Shown: one piece after another, positions 9,801-15,982 of the stretch
Position numbering within the stretch: position 1 is the first letter of the stretch
Layout of the letters: each line of letters begins with the position of its first letter
Source of the DNA: QAMX01 sp964448855
GTDB taxonomy: Bacteria > Bacillota > Clostridia > Oscillospirales > QAMX01
Reading direction: 5' to 3'
Assembly: GCA_964448855.1 (NCBI GenBank)
Contig: CAYUXI010000001.1
Span: 186,001 to 250,000 of the forward strand
Length of the DNA stretch: 64,000 nucleotides
Notes under the pieces: model-generated
The model's database searches: none
What the model was told of the DNA's origin: nothing
The model's input: only the letters and a program-made list of their open reading frames with translations
Position numbers and translations under genes: made by a program

Positions 9801-11326
9801 TCGCCGGATACCAATGCAGCGAGCGCTGTAATGGCTCCACGCTTCCGCTCGTATGCCATCCAGATTTGGTCTCGATCGTTCCAATACCGTTTGCGCCAGA
9901 TGCAGACAAAGCGGTGACCATATTCCTGATTCAGCCGGTCGATGGTTGTGCGCATTGCGTCCAAAATCGCCGGATCATCATCCGTCTCTTCCGAAGACGC
10001 GTCTGGCAAATCGGCGAGTACGCCGTACAGGACATGATCACCGGCGGAACGATTGGTGCAGGCGTATTCCGCCAGCGCGGCTGTCTGCTGGGCAGCCTGT
10101 TCAGGCGTGGCGGCCAACAACGTGACGGCGACCAGCGTTGTTCCATCTTCCGGAATACCTGCTTTCAGTTCAAGCGAAGGGAGAAAATGATTGGGAGCCA
10201 CGCGGGAGAAGAGATACAGAAGGAACGCCCGTGTGACTTCGTACAACGGCAGCGTCATGCCGAGCGCCAGCCAGACGCTTTTGAAGAGCATCCCGAAGAG
10301 AACGGAAATCAGAATCGAAAGCGTCATATCCAGCGTGAGATAGATGAAGCGAATTCTCCGCCCTCTTTTTTGGAGCAGAGGTGATCGGAGGATGTGCCAG
10401 CCGATGTGAGCTTCCGGTGTCCCCTTTGGCGCAGATGCAGCCGCATTCAGGAGGGATTCGGCAGCGACATATTCCGGGACGTGGAGATGGCGCGCAAGCG
10501 CTGTAAGCTGAGCGCGATAGTACGCCTGTGATGGCTCGGACATTTGCGGATACGTTCCGTCCGGGTCTTGCATCAGAACGGATTCGAGGTGGCTGACACT
10601 GCGCATGGCGCGAAGGAAGCCGCTCTGAGATAGATGGTTCAGCAGCTTGATGGTACCACGAAGCGTCGCCTCCAGCTGCTTGTGAATTCGGTCGGCCGGT
10701 GCGGCATAGGTGTCCAGGCTGATCGGTGCGGAGCCCTGCAAATGCTCTGCCCGTAAACGTTTTTCGGCGCCGAACGGGCTGTCGGTTTTTTCATCCTGAT
10801 ACGACTGGAGAATCGTCTGAATTTCCATTGCAGCTTCACGAATGGTTCGGATGGCGGCGATGCGCAAAACCGGCAAAAAGAGAAGGCATTCGCTCTCGTT
10901 CAGAATTCGCTCGGCCTGTACGCCGCGGAGAAATAAGGTCAACCGTTCCGGTGTGATGGCCTCTGCACCGGTTCGAAGCAGTGCAGCAGCCATTTGGAAA
11001 ATGAACAGATTTCCCTTGGCATCGACGGTCAGCTGATATTTGCCGTGCAGGTCAGCCTGTAATTCCGAGCAGGCCCTTTCAATCCGATACAGATTATCTG
11101 ACAGCCAGACAAATTCCGGCGGCAGAAGCACACCGTTGTTCTCCGGAAGGCTGGCCTTGTATCTGGTCACGCGTGCGGCTGTCTTTTGAATGATTCGCAA
11201 ATCGGCTCGAACGATTTTGCGCAGCCTTCCTGCGCCGGTCAACCCGGCGGCATGAAAGGTGCGAGCGCTGTTTGTTCCATAGCGTTCAATCCGGTTGTTC
11301 GGCACAAATATCTTATCCTGCATCAT
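3839..11326 (-). CDS. Giant cyclic beta-glucan synthase-like protein (GT84 plus GH94 domains)
   Basis: 2495 residues, somewhat shorter than the roughly 2800-residue NdvB/Cgs proteins. Order seen: an N-terminal cytosolic region (1-320); membrane helices about 325-375; a glycosyltransferase domain with DAD (about 536-538) and an RQARW (about 681-685) matching QxxRW; more helices (about 730-800 and 850-910); a glycoamylase-like region (about 960-1330); beta-sandwich regions; and a C-terminal (alpha/alpha)6 phosphorylase domain with FRDQMQD (about 2054) and GDWNDG (about 2195). In known relatives GT84 builds beta-1,2-glucan from UDP-glucose at the membrane, and the GH94 part trims chain length by phosphorolysis. 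It is a single intact frame starting at an ATG with AGGAA upstream. The sugar and linkage made here are not shown by sequence. It is probably monocistronic. Confidence 0.85.
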   Translation of the reverse strand: MMQDKIFVPNNRIERYGTNSARTFHAAGLTGAGRLRKIVRADLRIIQKTAARVTRYKASLPENNGVLLPPEFVWLSDNLYRIERACSELQADLHGKYQLTVDAKGNLFIFQMAAALLRTGAEAITPERLTLFLRGVQAERILNESECLLFLPVLRIAAIRTIREAAMEIQTILQSYQDEKTDSPFGAEKRLRAEHLQGSAPISLDTYAAPADRIHKQLEATLRGTIKLLNHLSQSGFLRAMRSVSHLESVLMQDPDGTYPQMSEPSQAYYRAQLTALARHLHVPEYVAAESLLNAAASAPKGTPEAHIGWHILRSPLLQKRGRRIRFIYLTLDMTLSILISVLFGMLFKSVWLALGMTLPLYEVTRAFLLYLFSRVAPNHFLPSLELKAGIPEDGTTLVAVTLLAATPEQAAQQTAALAEYACTNRSAGDHVLYGVLADLPDASSEETDDDPAILDAMRTTIDRLNQEYGHRFVCIWRKRYWNDRDQIWMAYERKRGAITALAALVSGDPDPNNEPIIYGMEAERLKAVRYLIALDADTIPEPDSVRHMVGAMMHPLNRAVIAPDASRVIAGYGILQPHITMDLTAANATLFSRIFAGQGGTDPYCVSSGDICQNLFGDAIFTGKGILDLRTMHTVLKDKIADQRILSHDLLEGSFLRTGFLAEASVIDGFPSSVRSFMKRQARWTRGDVQLLPFLLPHLRGKQGQRYRNPLTSSAKYRICDNIRRAETPAAICMAILSFCVFPNPATAVGALFALAALAVPMLLNTVERLRNFPDRISTRCHSTIYAGFRGGLLLFFSRFVLLPFEAYVTTRAMVQALWRMLISKRRLLEWTTAAEAEKHARYRRTGFGAILHEIYVLLPSVILAVLLCAVAGNLISCLVSLLWLLSPLYSFLLSGKLNRSPEVSSSDQTFLLEQAQRIWRFFNDRMTEADQNLPPDNEQIAPCGTIAHRTSPTNIGLGILSVFAAEKLGFIPWDDAEKRLMRIVSALERMEKNHGHLYNWYRTDTLTVLQPAVISSVDSGNLCASLLAAAQLADRHGSTALAERMEQLARLADFSIFYDDRVRLLHIAVDRDGKSVGGHYDMLASEARLTSYLAIAKGDVPVKHWYSLSRSLSETNGYTGLVSWSGSLFEYLMPNLLLPETENSLLYEANRYAVSCQRIYAKKRKTPWGISESAFYAFDETLTYQYKAHGVPAIGLKNGLEHELVVSPYSSYLALSVDPDRALRNLRSLTQMDGMQGKYGLYESVDWTARRMAALSENRSAYRVCKTYMAHHMAMSLCSICNLLTAAESGKAHFVDAFFNQTDLRAYHMLLAERMPIHAVNVKRMHVHASAEQVAALPDYRQRGPNTLNPLPQWNLLANDGCTLLTSSNGTSRLFTRQAEAYHAEPGVLVLFQTDEGIVSPVPIGQTATRYQFEWTGRQSRFLAESASIRMKMHIQLAENEPAEVREVQIQNTGSRRICGHLVLFCEPLAGRLESYESHPDFYRMFLSTEAVQNGVVATRNQGQSVALLCEPCSATFTSDGDAILAGNPPTHPEACCSNLRHSSFGTPRRPILRAVIPVVLAPGETFAFHFAIALGESMRSAVAAGSHALRTAAHQGLRFCRMAQRLSLQAPDLLYALSLLTPMMTPSERPEAAYQTETSRGALWQLGISGDLPVVVLEAYSEDLPQLTGEIFTAIRIHELFSACGIVYDLCILIDDGGTYERRGFHLFHAAVRIGGCAATVGVHGGIHLIDLSTVDSASVAAVRLIACAVLPYQPPSFPPVLPHAQVPAQHTRTWSQPLCNPFFGCLSTDFGMTHLWFRNARLMKLTPLDESERGEELSCLVHGQRIPILCGAACRFEQGYTVWETEVDGQSIRTRAFVAPDRALRLLIIESSDHPVTVDWRMQPLFGERRSARNGVLTSFEQHCNAVTACHPMADDFSPTALACASVPAPIGVTCSEAAYESGLFCTVEETVPCGRIAAFRITGQRIVLTCAAADSVDDAVSAAASVSVDLAEQLFRAACEAREQETKQVVIQSGHPVLDAYLNDWAAWQIKGSRLYARSSFYQNGGAIGFRDQMQDASAFLLDEPQLLRSLLLLCAAHQYEEGDVQHWFHVGFKDAARMNGVRTRCSDDLLWLPYFTALYLDRTGEDALLSIPVPYLSSAPLRLDERERYENAEISPYSETLYQHGLRAIHLFLSRGCGAHRLPLILNGDWNDGLNGIGEQGKGESVWLAWFGCLVLRRFATVCSRMNDSEEASRLLTSANDLHSAAMNAFETDRFLRAYTDEGVVLGSARSKECQLDSIAQSFAWLSSDGSESEQEHRQMQLALQTALEQLVDRKNRIIRLFTPPFTHSANVGYLSDYPSGVRENGGQYTHAAVWLAMACFRAGRPNDGWELLRLLLPKTHDPSIYGGEDFVLAADVYAGEKHGVCGWSWYTGSAAWFRKAVVEEMLGIHGAPEGLTITPNLPDDVPTCTCRLRFSGIHLRLTIHRSANGQTHFVAWPLTGEAIEIEIR

Positions 11327-11385
11327 GATTTTTGCGTTCCTTTCTTCTGAAGCTGCTCATTTTAGTTTTTCAAGCAAATTCTTTT

Positions 11386-11412
11386 TGTATACCCGGAAAA
11401 AACGCTTGACAA
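11386..11412 (-). promoter_or_regulatory. Weak divergent promoter candidate for the GT84/GH94 gene
   Basis: On the minus strand TTGTCA (11412-11407) lies 15 bp before TATACA (11391-11386), about 60 bp before the ATG. The -35 overlaps that of the plus-strand ylxM promoter. Spacing is short, so this is tentative. Confidence 0.3.
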
Positions 11413-11434
11413 AGCATCCGAATTATGGTATCAT
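11406..11434 (+). promoter_or_regulatory. Sigma-A promoter of the ylxM-ffh-rpsP-khpA-rimM-trmD operon
   Basis: TTGACA at 11406-11411, 17-bp spacer, TATCAT at 11429-11434. The predicted start point falls at the left arm of the palindrome at 11437-11464. Confidence 0.85.
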
Positions 11435-11436
11435 AC

Positions 11437-11464
11437 TGGTGTAAAGCTGAAGTGCTTTACACCA
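11437..11464. promoter_or_regulatory. Perfect 11-bp inverted repeat at the ylxM-ffh transcription start
   Basis: TGGTGTAAAGC (11437-11447) is mirrored by GCTTTACACCA (11454-11464) around a 6-nt centre, beginning 2 bp after the -10 element. Its placement over the start point fits an operator for a dimeric regulator. The first gene of the operon, ylxM, encodes a small helix-turn-helix protein, so autoregulation is an attractive but unproven reading. No U-tract follows, so it is not a terminator. Confidence 0.6.
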
Positions 11465-11524
11465 ACTGTTTCTGCTTGGCAGCATATTACAGGTATCGGT
11501 CTGATAAACTGGATGGTTTGATTT

Positions 11525-11914
11525 ATGTCTTCGGAAAATACCTTAAAAGAAAATGCGTTGGAAATGTGTCTGCTGTTTGATTTTTACGGCGCAATGCTGA
11601 CGGACAGACAGCAGGAAATTTTTGATCTGTATTACAACGAGGATCTGTCTCTTTCCGAAATATCCGAGCAGATGCAGATTTCCAGACAGGCAGTTCGTGA
11701 TGCTGTCACGCGTTCCAAAAACCTGATGCTCGGCTTTGAACAGCGTCTGGGACTGGTGCATCGTTTCCAGAAGAACTTTGAAACGCTGCAGCGGATTCAT
11801 ACGATTGCCTCGGAGCTGCTGGATTTGAATCGTACAGACAGGCGAAATGCTGAGATGGATCTTCGGCTGGCGGAAATTTACCGGCTGACAAGCAGTGTTT
11901 CGGAGTTAGCCTGA
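11525..11914 (+). CDS. ylxM: YlxM-family helix-turn-helix protein, SRP-associated
   Basis: 129 residues. The N-terminal half resembles sigma-factor region 4: LTDRQQEIFDLYYNEDLSLSE followed by a recognition helix in ISRQAVRDAVTRS (about residues 20-60). The rest is a helical tail. This is the YlxM (UPF0122/p13) family. It almost always sits directly before ffh, as here (37 bp apart), and in streptococci it is reported to bind SRP and influence FtsY GTPase activity. The Shine-Dalgarno site is weak. It is the first gene of the operon, downstream of a perfect promoter and a palindrome. Confidence 0.93.
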   Translation: MSSENTLKENALEMCLLFDFYGAMLTDRQQEIFDLYYNEDLSLSEISEQMQISRQAVRDAVTRSKNLMLGFEQRLGLVHRFQKNFETLQRIHTIASELLDLNRTDRRNAEMDLRLAEIYRLTSSVSELA

Positions 11915-11951
11915 TTTCACCTATTTTTCTGAACAGGAGTTGATTGCGGGA

Positions 11952-13316
11952 ATGGCCTTTGAAAATCTTCAAGACAAGCTTTCCTCTGTTTTCAAAAAGT
12001 TACGCGGTAGAGGTCGTTTGACAGAAAATGATATTCGCACAGCCATGCGCGAGGTTCGCCTGGCGCTGCTGGAAGCGGATGTCAGCGTCAAGATTGTCAA
12101 AGACTTCATTGATGCGGTCAGTGCCCGGGCACTTGGCAGCGACGTTCTGGACAGCCTGACCCCCGGTCAGCAGGTCATTAAAATCGTCAACGAAGAATTG
12201 ACTGCCCTGATGGGTGGCTCCAATGAACGAATTCATATGGCGCCGAAACCGCCCACGGTTGTTATGCTCGTCGGTCTTCAGGGTGCCGGTAAAACGACAA
12301 ACGGCGCAAAGCTGGCCGGATATTTCAAATCGCAGCTTTCGAAACGTCCGTTGATGGTTGCTTGTGACGTGTATCGCCCCGCCGCCATTCAACAGCTGCA
12401 AATTGTCGCAGAGCAGGTCGGCGTCCCCGTTTTCGAAATGGGACAGGGTGATCCGGTCGAGATTGCACGCAAAGGCATTGAGCACGCCCGTCAGCACGGC
12501 AACGACATGGTATTCATCGATACCGCCGGTCGACTGCACGTAGATGATTCCATGATGGACGAGCTGAAGCGGATGAAAGCTGCCGTCAATCCGGATGAAA
12601 TCATGCTGGTTGTTGATGCCATGACCGGTCAGGATGCCGTCAATGCGGCGACAGCGTTCAATAACGCTCTGGATATTGACAGCGTCTATCTCGCCAAGCT
12701 GGATTCCGACGCCCGCGGCGGTGCTGCCCTTTCGGTCAAGGCTGCTACAGGGAAGCCGATCAAATTTGTCGGTACCGGCGAAAAGCTCGATGCATCCAAT
12801 CTGGAACCGTTCTATCCGGATCGTATGGCTTCCCGCATTCTCGGCATGGGCGATATGCTCTCCCTGATTGAAAAAGCGCAGCAGGCGTTTGACGAGAAAA
12901 AAGCGGAAGAGCTGGAACGCAAAATGCGCCAGAATAAAATGTCTCTGGACGATTTTCTGGATCAGATGCGTCAAATCAAAAAAATGGGCTCCATGCAGAA
13001 CATTTTGAAAATGATTCCGGGCATCAACGCGAAACAGCTCGACGGCGCCAAAATCGATGAGAAGCAGATTGCCCGCACGGAAGCAATCATTCTATCCATG
13101 ACCAAGCAGGAACGTGACAATCCGTCCATCCTGAATTCATCCCGCAAGAAGCGCATTGCAGCGGGCAGCGGCACAAAGGTCGAAGACGTCAACCGGCTGC
13201 TCAAGCAGTTCGAAGCAACTCAGGCGATGGCGAAAAAGTTGACTGGTGGGAAGCCGGTCAAGAATTTCGGCGGCCCTATGGCAAAAAACAGGAAGGGTTT
13301 CAAATACCCGTTCTAA
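11952..13316 (+). CDS. ffh: Signal recognition particle GTPase Ffh
   Basis: 454 residues. It shows an N-domain, a G-domain with GLQGAGKTT (G1), DVYRPAAIQQL, DTAGRLHVDD (G3) and a TKLD-like AKLDSDARGG, and a Met-rich M domain (NKMSLDDFLDQMRQIKKMG) for signal-peptide and SRP RNA binding. The frame is open to a TTG at 11940, but MAFENLQDKL at 11952 is the family start; AGGAG at 11935-11939 is 12 nt away. With 4.5S RNA (not in this window) and FtsY it targets nascent membrane proteins to SecYEG. Confidence 0.98.
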   Translation: MAFENLQDKLSSVFKKLRGRGRLTENDIRTAMREVRLALLEADVSVKIVKDFIDAVSARALGSDVLDSLTPGQQVIKIVNEELTALMGGSNERIHMAPKPPTVVMLVGLQGAGKTTNGAKLAGYFKSQLSKRPLMVACDVYRPAAIQQLQIVAEQVGVPVFEMGQGDPVEIARKGIEHARQHGNDMVFIDTAGRLHVDDSMMDELKRMKAAVNPDEIMLVVDAMTGQDAVNAATAFNNALDIDSVYLAKLDSDARGGAALSVKAATGKPIKFVGTGEKLDASNLEPFYPDRMASRILGMGDMLSLIEKAQQAFDEKKAEELERKMRQNKMSLDDFLDQMRQIKKMGSMQNILKMIPGINAKQLDGAKIDEKQIARTEAIILSMTKQERDNPSILNSSRKKRIAAGSGTKVEDVNRLLKQFEATQAMAKKLTGGKPVKNFGGPMAKNRKGFKYPF

Positions 13317-13361
13317 AATAAACTGTTTTATTTCTTAACAACAATTTGGAGGTACAAAATC

Positions 13362-13601
13362 ATGGTTAAAATCAGACTGCGCAGAATGGGTGCAAAGAAA
13401 GCCCCGTACTATCGGATCATTGTTGCGGATTCTCGTTCCCCGAGAGACGGTCGCTTCATCGAAGAAATCGGCACATACAACCCGATGCTGGAGCCGACGG
13501 AATTCAAAGTGGACGCTGACAAGGTTCGTGACTGGATCCAGAAAGGTGCTCAGCCGACCGACACTGTGAAAGCTCTTCTGAAAAAAGAAGGCATTCTGTA
13601 A
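13362..13601 (+). CDS. rpsP: Small ribosomal subunit protein bS16
   Basis: 79 residues opening with MVKIRLRRMGAKKAPYYRI and containing the SPRDGRFIEEIGTYNPM signature, the standard length of bS16. A good GGAGG precedes the ATG by 9 nt. The ffh-rpsP-khpA-rimM-trmD order is the common Bacillota arrangement. The protein binds 16S rRNA during 30S assembly. Confidence 0.98.
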   Translation: MVKIRLRRMGAKKAPYYRIIVADSRSPRDGRFIEEIGTYNPMLEPTEFKVDADKVRDWIQKGAQPTDTVKALLKKEGIL

Positions 13602-13628
13602 GCCGGCATTCTCAAAAGGAATGATTTT

Positions 13629-13859
13629 ATGAAAGATCTTCTTTATTATATTGTCAGACAGATCGTTGATCATCCGGATGCCGTTTCCATTCAGGAAGTC
13701 ACACGCGATGACGTTCTCGTTCTGGAGCTGAGCGTTGATCCGTCTGACATGGGGAAAGTTATCGGTCGTCAGGGAAAAATCGCAAAATCTATTCGTTCCA
13801 TCATCAAGGCTGCCGCCATTCGCGAGAATCTTCGCGTCAATGTTGATATTCTCGGCTGA
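13629..13859 (+). CDS. khpA: KH-domain RNA-binding protein KhpA
   Basis: 76 residues forming a single KH domain, with the invariant GKVIGRQGKIAKSIRSIIKAAA (GxxG loop included). This is the YlqC/KhpA family, which forms a complex with KhpB (Jag) and binds many RNAs affecting cell division and envelope functions. It lies 27 bp after rpsP and is followed by a terminator-like hairpin. Confidence 0.95.
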   Translation: MKDLLYYIVRQIVDHPDAVSIQEVTRDDVLVLELSVDPSDMGKVIGRQGKIAKSIRSIIKAAAIRENLRVNVDILG

Positions 13860-13878
13860 GATTTCTGGAACCGAATCA

Positions 13879-13918
13879 GCCGAAGTCTGTTTTCAGACTT
13901 CGGCATTTTATTTCTTTT
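13879..13918 (+). terminator. Intrinsic terminator/attenuator between khpA and rimM
   Basis: GCCGAAGTCTG (13879-13889), TTTT loop, CAGACTTCGGC (13894-13904), followed by a T-rich run (ATTTTATTTCTTTT). It is a perfect 11-bp stem only 16 bp before the rimM ATG. Downstream genes must be reached by read-through or by a separate start. Confidence 0.8.
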
Positions 13919-13934
13919 ACCGCTGGAGGTTGTT

Positions 13935-14456
13935 ATGGAGAAATCGGAACACACGTCAAAACGATTCCTGGAAGCCGGAACCATTGTCACGACACACGGC
14001 GTTCGCGGTGAAGTCAAGCTGAAGCCCGCCTGTGACAGCGCAGAGTTTCTCATGCCGCTGAAAACGCTGTACCGAAACGGTGAGGCCATGCACCCGATTT
14101 CCAAGCGCGTTCACAAGGGGATGCTGCTGCTGCTCTTCCCCGGCTATGATACGGTTGAAAAGGCGATGCGTCTGGTGCATTCGACACTGTATTTTGATCG
14201 AAATGATATTCAGCTTCCCAGCGGCGTGTATTATTATTGCGACTTAATCGGGCTGACTGTGTATGACACGCGGCTTGAGCGCACGATTGGAACCATCGTT
14301 GATATTCTCGATCGCCCGGCCAGCAATATCTATGTTGTCCGGGACGGTGATCAGGAATCCATGATTCCTGCCGCCGGTGATTTTATCCAGTCCGTTGATC
14401 TGGAGCATCAACAGATGACGGTTCAGACGATTCCGGGGATGGTAGAAAATGAATAA
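13935..14456 (+). CDS. rimM: Ribosome maturation factor RimM
   Basis: 173 residues. The N-terminal RimM domain starts EAGTIVTTHGVRGEVKLKP, and the PRC-barrel part includes LIGLTVYD. It assists maturation of the 30S head near bS19/uS13. CTGGAGG precedes the ATG. The end overlaps trmD by 8 nt, so the two are translationally coupled. Confidence 0.97.
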   Translation: MEKSEHTSKRFLEAGTIVTTHGVRGEVKLKPACDSAEFLMPLKTLYRNGEAMHPISKRVHKGMLLLLFPGYDTVEKAMRLVHSTLYFDRNDIQLPSGVYYYCDLIGLTVYDTRLERTIGTIVDILDRPASNIYVVRDGDQESMIPAAGDFIQSVDLEHQQMTVQTIPGMVENE

Positions 14457-15195
14457 AATCTTTGTTTTGACACTGTTTCCCGACGCTGTCATGGGCGTCT
14501 TATCGGACAGCATTATCGGCAATGCGATTCAAAACGGCATCGTTTCCATCCAATGCATTCAGATTCGCGACTATACGCTCAACCGTCAGGCGCAGGTCGA
14601 TGATTATCCGTATGGCGGCGGCATGGGGATGCTTTTGATGGCGGATCCGCTGTACCGCGCCTGGTCGGCAGCGGCCGAACAGTGTACGCACCCGCATACG
14701 ATTCTGATGAGCGCACGGGGAATCCAATACAGCCAGTACCACGCCAAGCGCCTCTCCCTGACGGATGAATTGATTCTGGTCTGCGGGCACTATGAAGGGG
14801 TCGATCAGCGATTTATCGATGAATGCGTCGATGAAGAAATCTCAATCGGTGATTTTGTGATGACCGGTGGCGAAATTGCAGCATTGGCGGTGATCGATTC
14901 ACTGTGCAGATTGCTGCCTGGCGTATTGGCTGACGAAAGCTGCTATACGGATGAAAGTCATTGGGCGGGAACGTTAGAGTATCCGCAGTATACGCGACCT
15001 GAAGTCTGGCATGACAGGCGTGTGCCGGATGTTCTGCTTTCGGGGCATCATGAGAATATTCGGAAATGGCGGCGTCAGCAGTCTTTGCGGGAAACGAAGG
15101 AACGCCGACCAGATCTCTTTTCCAAATTGCAGCTCACAAAAGAGGATCAGAAGCTGCTGCGTGAAGCGGAAACGAATCCGTACAATCCGGCATAA
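14449..15195 (+). CDS. trmD: tRNA (guanine-37-N1)-methyltransferase TrmD
   Basis: 248 residues, SPOUT fold, with the deep trefoil-knot motifs GGGMGML, ILVCGHYEGVDQRFID, EISIGDFVMTGGE and the C-terminal RPEVWHDRRVPDVLLSGHH. It methylates G37 of tRNAs that read CNN codons, preventing +1 frameshifts. It is the last gene of the operon and is followed by a strong terminator. Confidence 0.98.
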   Translation: MNKIFVLTLFPDAVMGVLSDSIIGNAIQNGIVSIQCIQIRDYTLNRQAQVDDYPYGGGMGMLLMADPLYRAWSAAAEQCTHPHTILMSARGIQYSQYHAKRLSLTDELILVCGHYEGVDQRFIDECVDEEISIGDFVMTGGEIAALAVIDSLCRLLPGVLADESCYTDESHWAGTLEYPQYTRPEVWHDRRVPDVLLSGHHENIRKWRRQQSLRETKERRPDLFSKLQLTKEDQKLLREAETNPYNPA

Positions 15196-15237
15196 CCCAT
15201 CTATTGCATACATTCAATCGAAGTGCATTCATCAAAG

Positions 15238-15284
15238 AACAGCATCCGTGCAGAAAATCCTGCATGGATGCTGTTTTCTTTTTC
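15238..15284 (+). terminator. Terminator of the ffh-trmD operon
   Basis: AACAGCATCC/GGATGCTGTT (15238-15247 with 15266-15275) plus an inner TGCAG/CTGCA stem form a 15-bp hairpin with one mismatch, followed by TTTCTTTTT. The convergent sortase gene ends nearby at 15314, so the hairpin may serve both strands. Confidence 0.9.
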
Positions 15285-15313
15285 CAATTTATTTGTGATT
15301 CAAGGTGACTGTT

Positions 15314-15982
15314 TCAGGATTCGGTCAGGACACAGCGAACCGTCAGACGTGAACGACCGCCAACGGTACAGGTGAACAGGGTGAAATCCCAATCCCCTGC
15401 TGTCATGGCTTCGACGGCACTGGCCGGGAGCGATTCGAGCTCCACGACTTCGTATCCAAAGCGTTGGCCGAGGGCATCGGTAAAAAGAATCGAATCCCCG
15501 ATTTGCAGGTCGGACAGCTTGCCGAAATGGCCTTTGTAATTGTGCCCGGCTATGACCAGATTGTTCTGGTAGAGGGAACCGGCGTAGCAGCACGGCGCAT
15601 TTTTTAAGGCGGCCATGCTCCAATTCCGGAGAACCGGCAGCTCGAGCGACAACGAGGGGATCGAAAGAATGCCGGCATATTCCTGTCCGTCCAGCTGAAT
15701 CACGGGCATTTCCGGTTCATCGTTCGGCGAATCAGCTGGGAGTGTGTCAGCGGCCGAGGGCGTGACCTGATCTGTAAAAGGCGGCGGAACAGCCGATGCG
15801 CTATTGCCGGTGATTGCCGATGCATCACGGGAGCTGCCCATGGCGATTGCAAGCTGTGAGAGCGCCTCATCCGCACGTTTGGCGGCGCGGGCTTCGTCTG
15901 CCAGATTATACGCGGTCAGCCCCAGAGCGGCGGCGATCAGGAGGCAGCCGATTCCAATCAAAAAGCGGGCGGTTCTATTCAT
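15314..15982 (-). CDS. Sortase, probable anchoring enzyme of the pilus island
   Basis: About 222 residues: an N-terminal membrane helix (FLIGIGCLLIAAALGLTAYNL), an Ala/Ser/Pro-rich linker, and a sortase beta-barrel with catalytic His in VIAGHNYKGHFG, Cys in TLFTCTVGG and Arg in SRLTVRC. It lacks the TLxTCTPYGxNxHRLLVRG signature of pilin-polymerising class C enzymes, so a different class and a cell-wall anchoring role are likely (inference). The ATG at 15982 overlaps the preceding LPQTG gene by 8 nt; an ATG at 16006 is open but lies inside that gene. It is the last gene of the pilus transcript. Confidence 0.85.
   Translation of the reverse strand: MNRTARFLIGIGCLLIAAALGLTAYNLADEARAAKRADEALSQLAIAMGSSRDASAITGNSASAVPPPFTDQVTPSAADTLPADSPNDEPEMPVIQLDGQEYAGILSIPSLSLELPVLRNWSMAALKNAPCCYAGSLYQNNLVIAGHNYKGHFGKLSDLQIGDSILFTDALGQRFGYEVVELESLPASAVEAMTAGDWDFTLFTCTVGGRSRLTVRCVLTES

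Noticed and set aside
12000..12974. 324-codon minus-strand frame opposite ffh, and a 358-codon frame opposite msmX (37168-38244)
   Set aside because: Both are complementary readings of clearly identified genes without translation signals.
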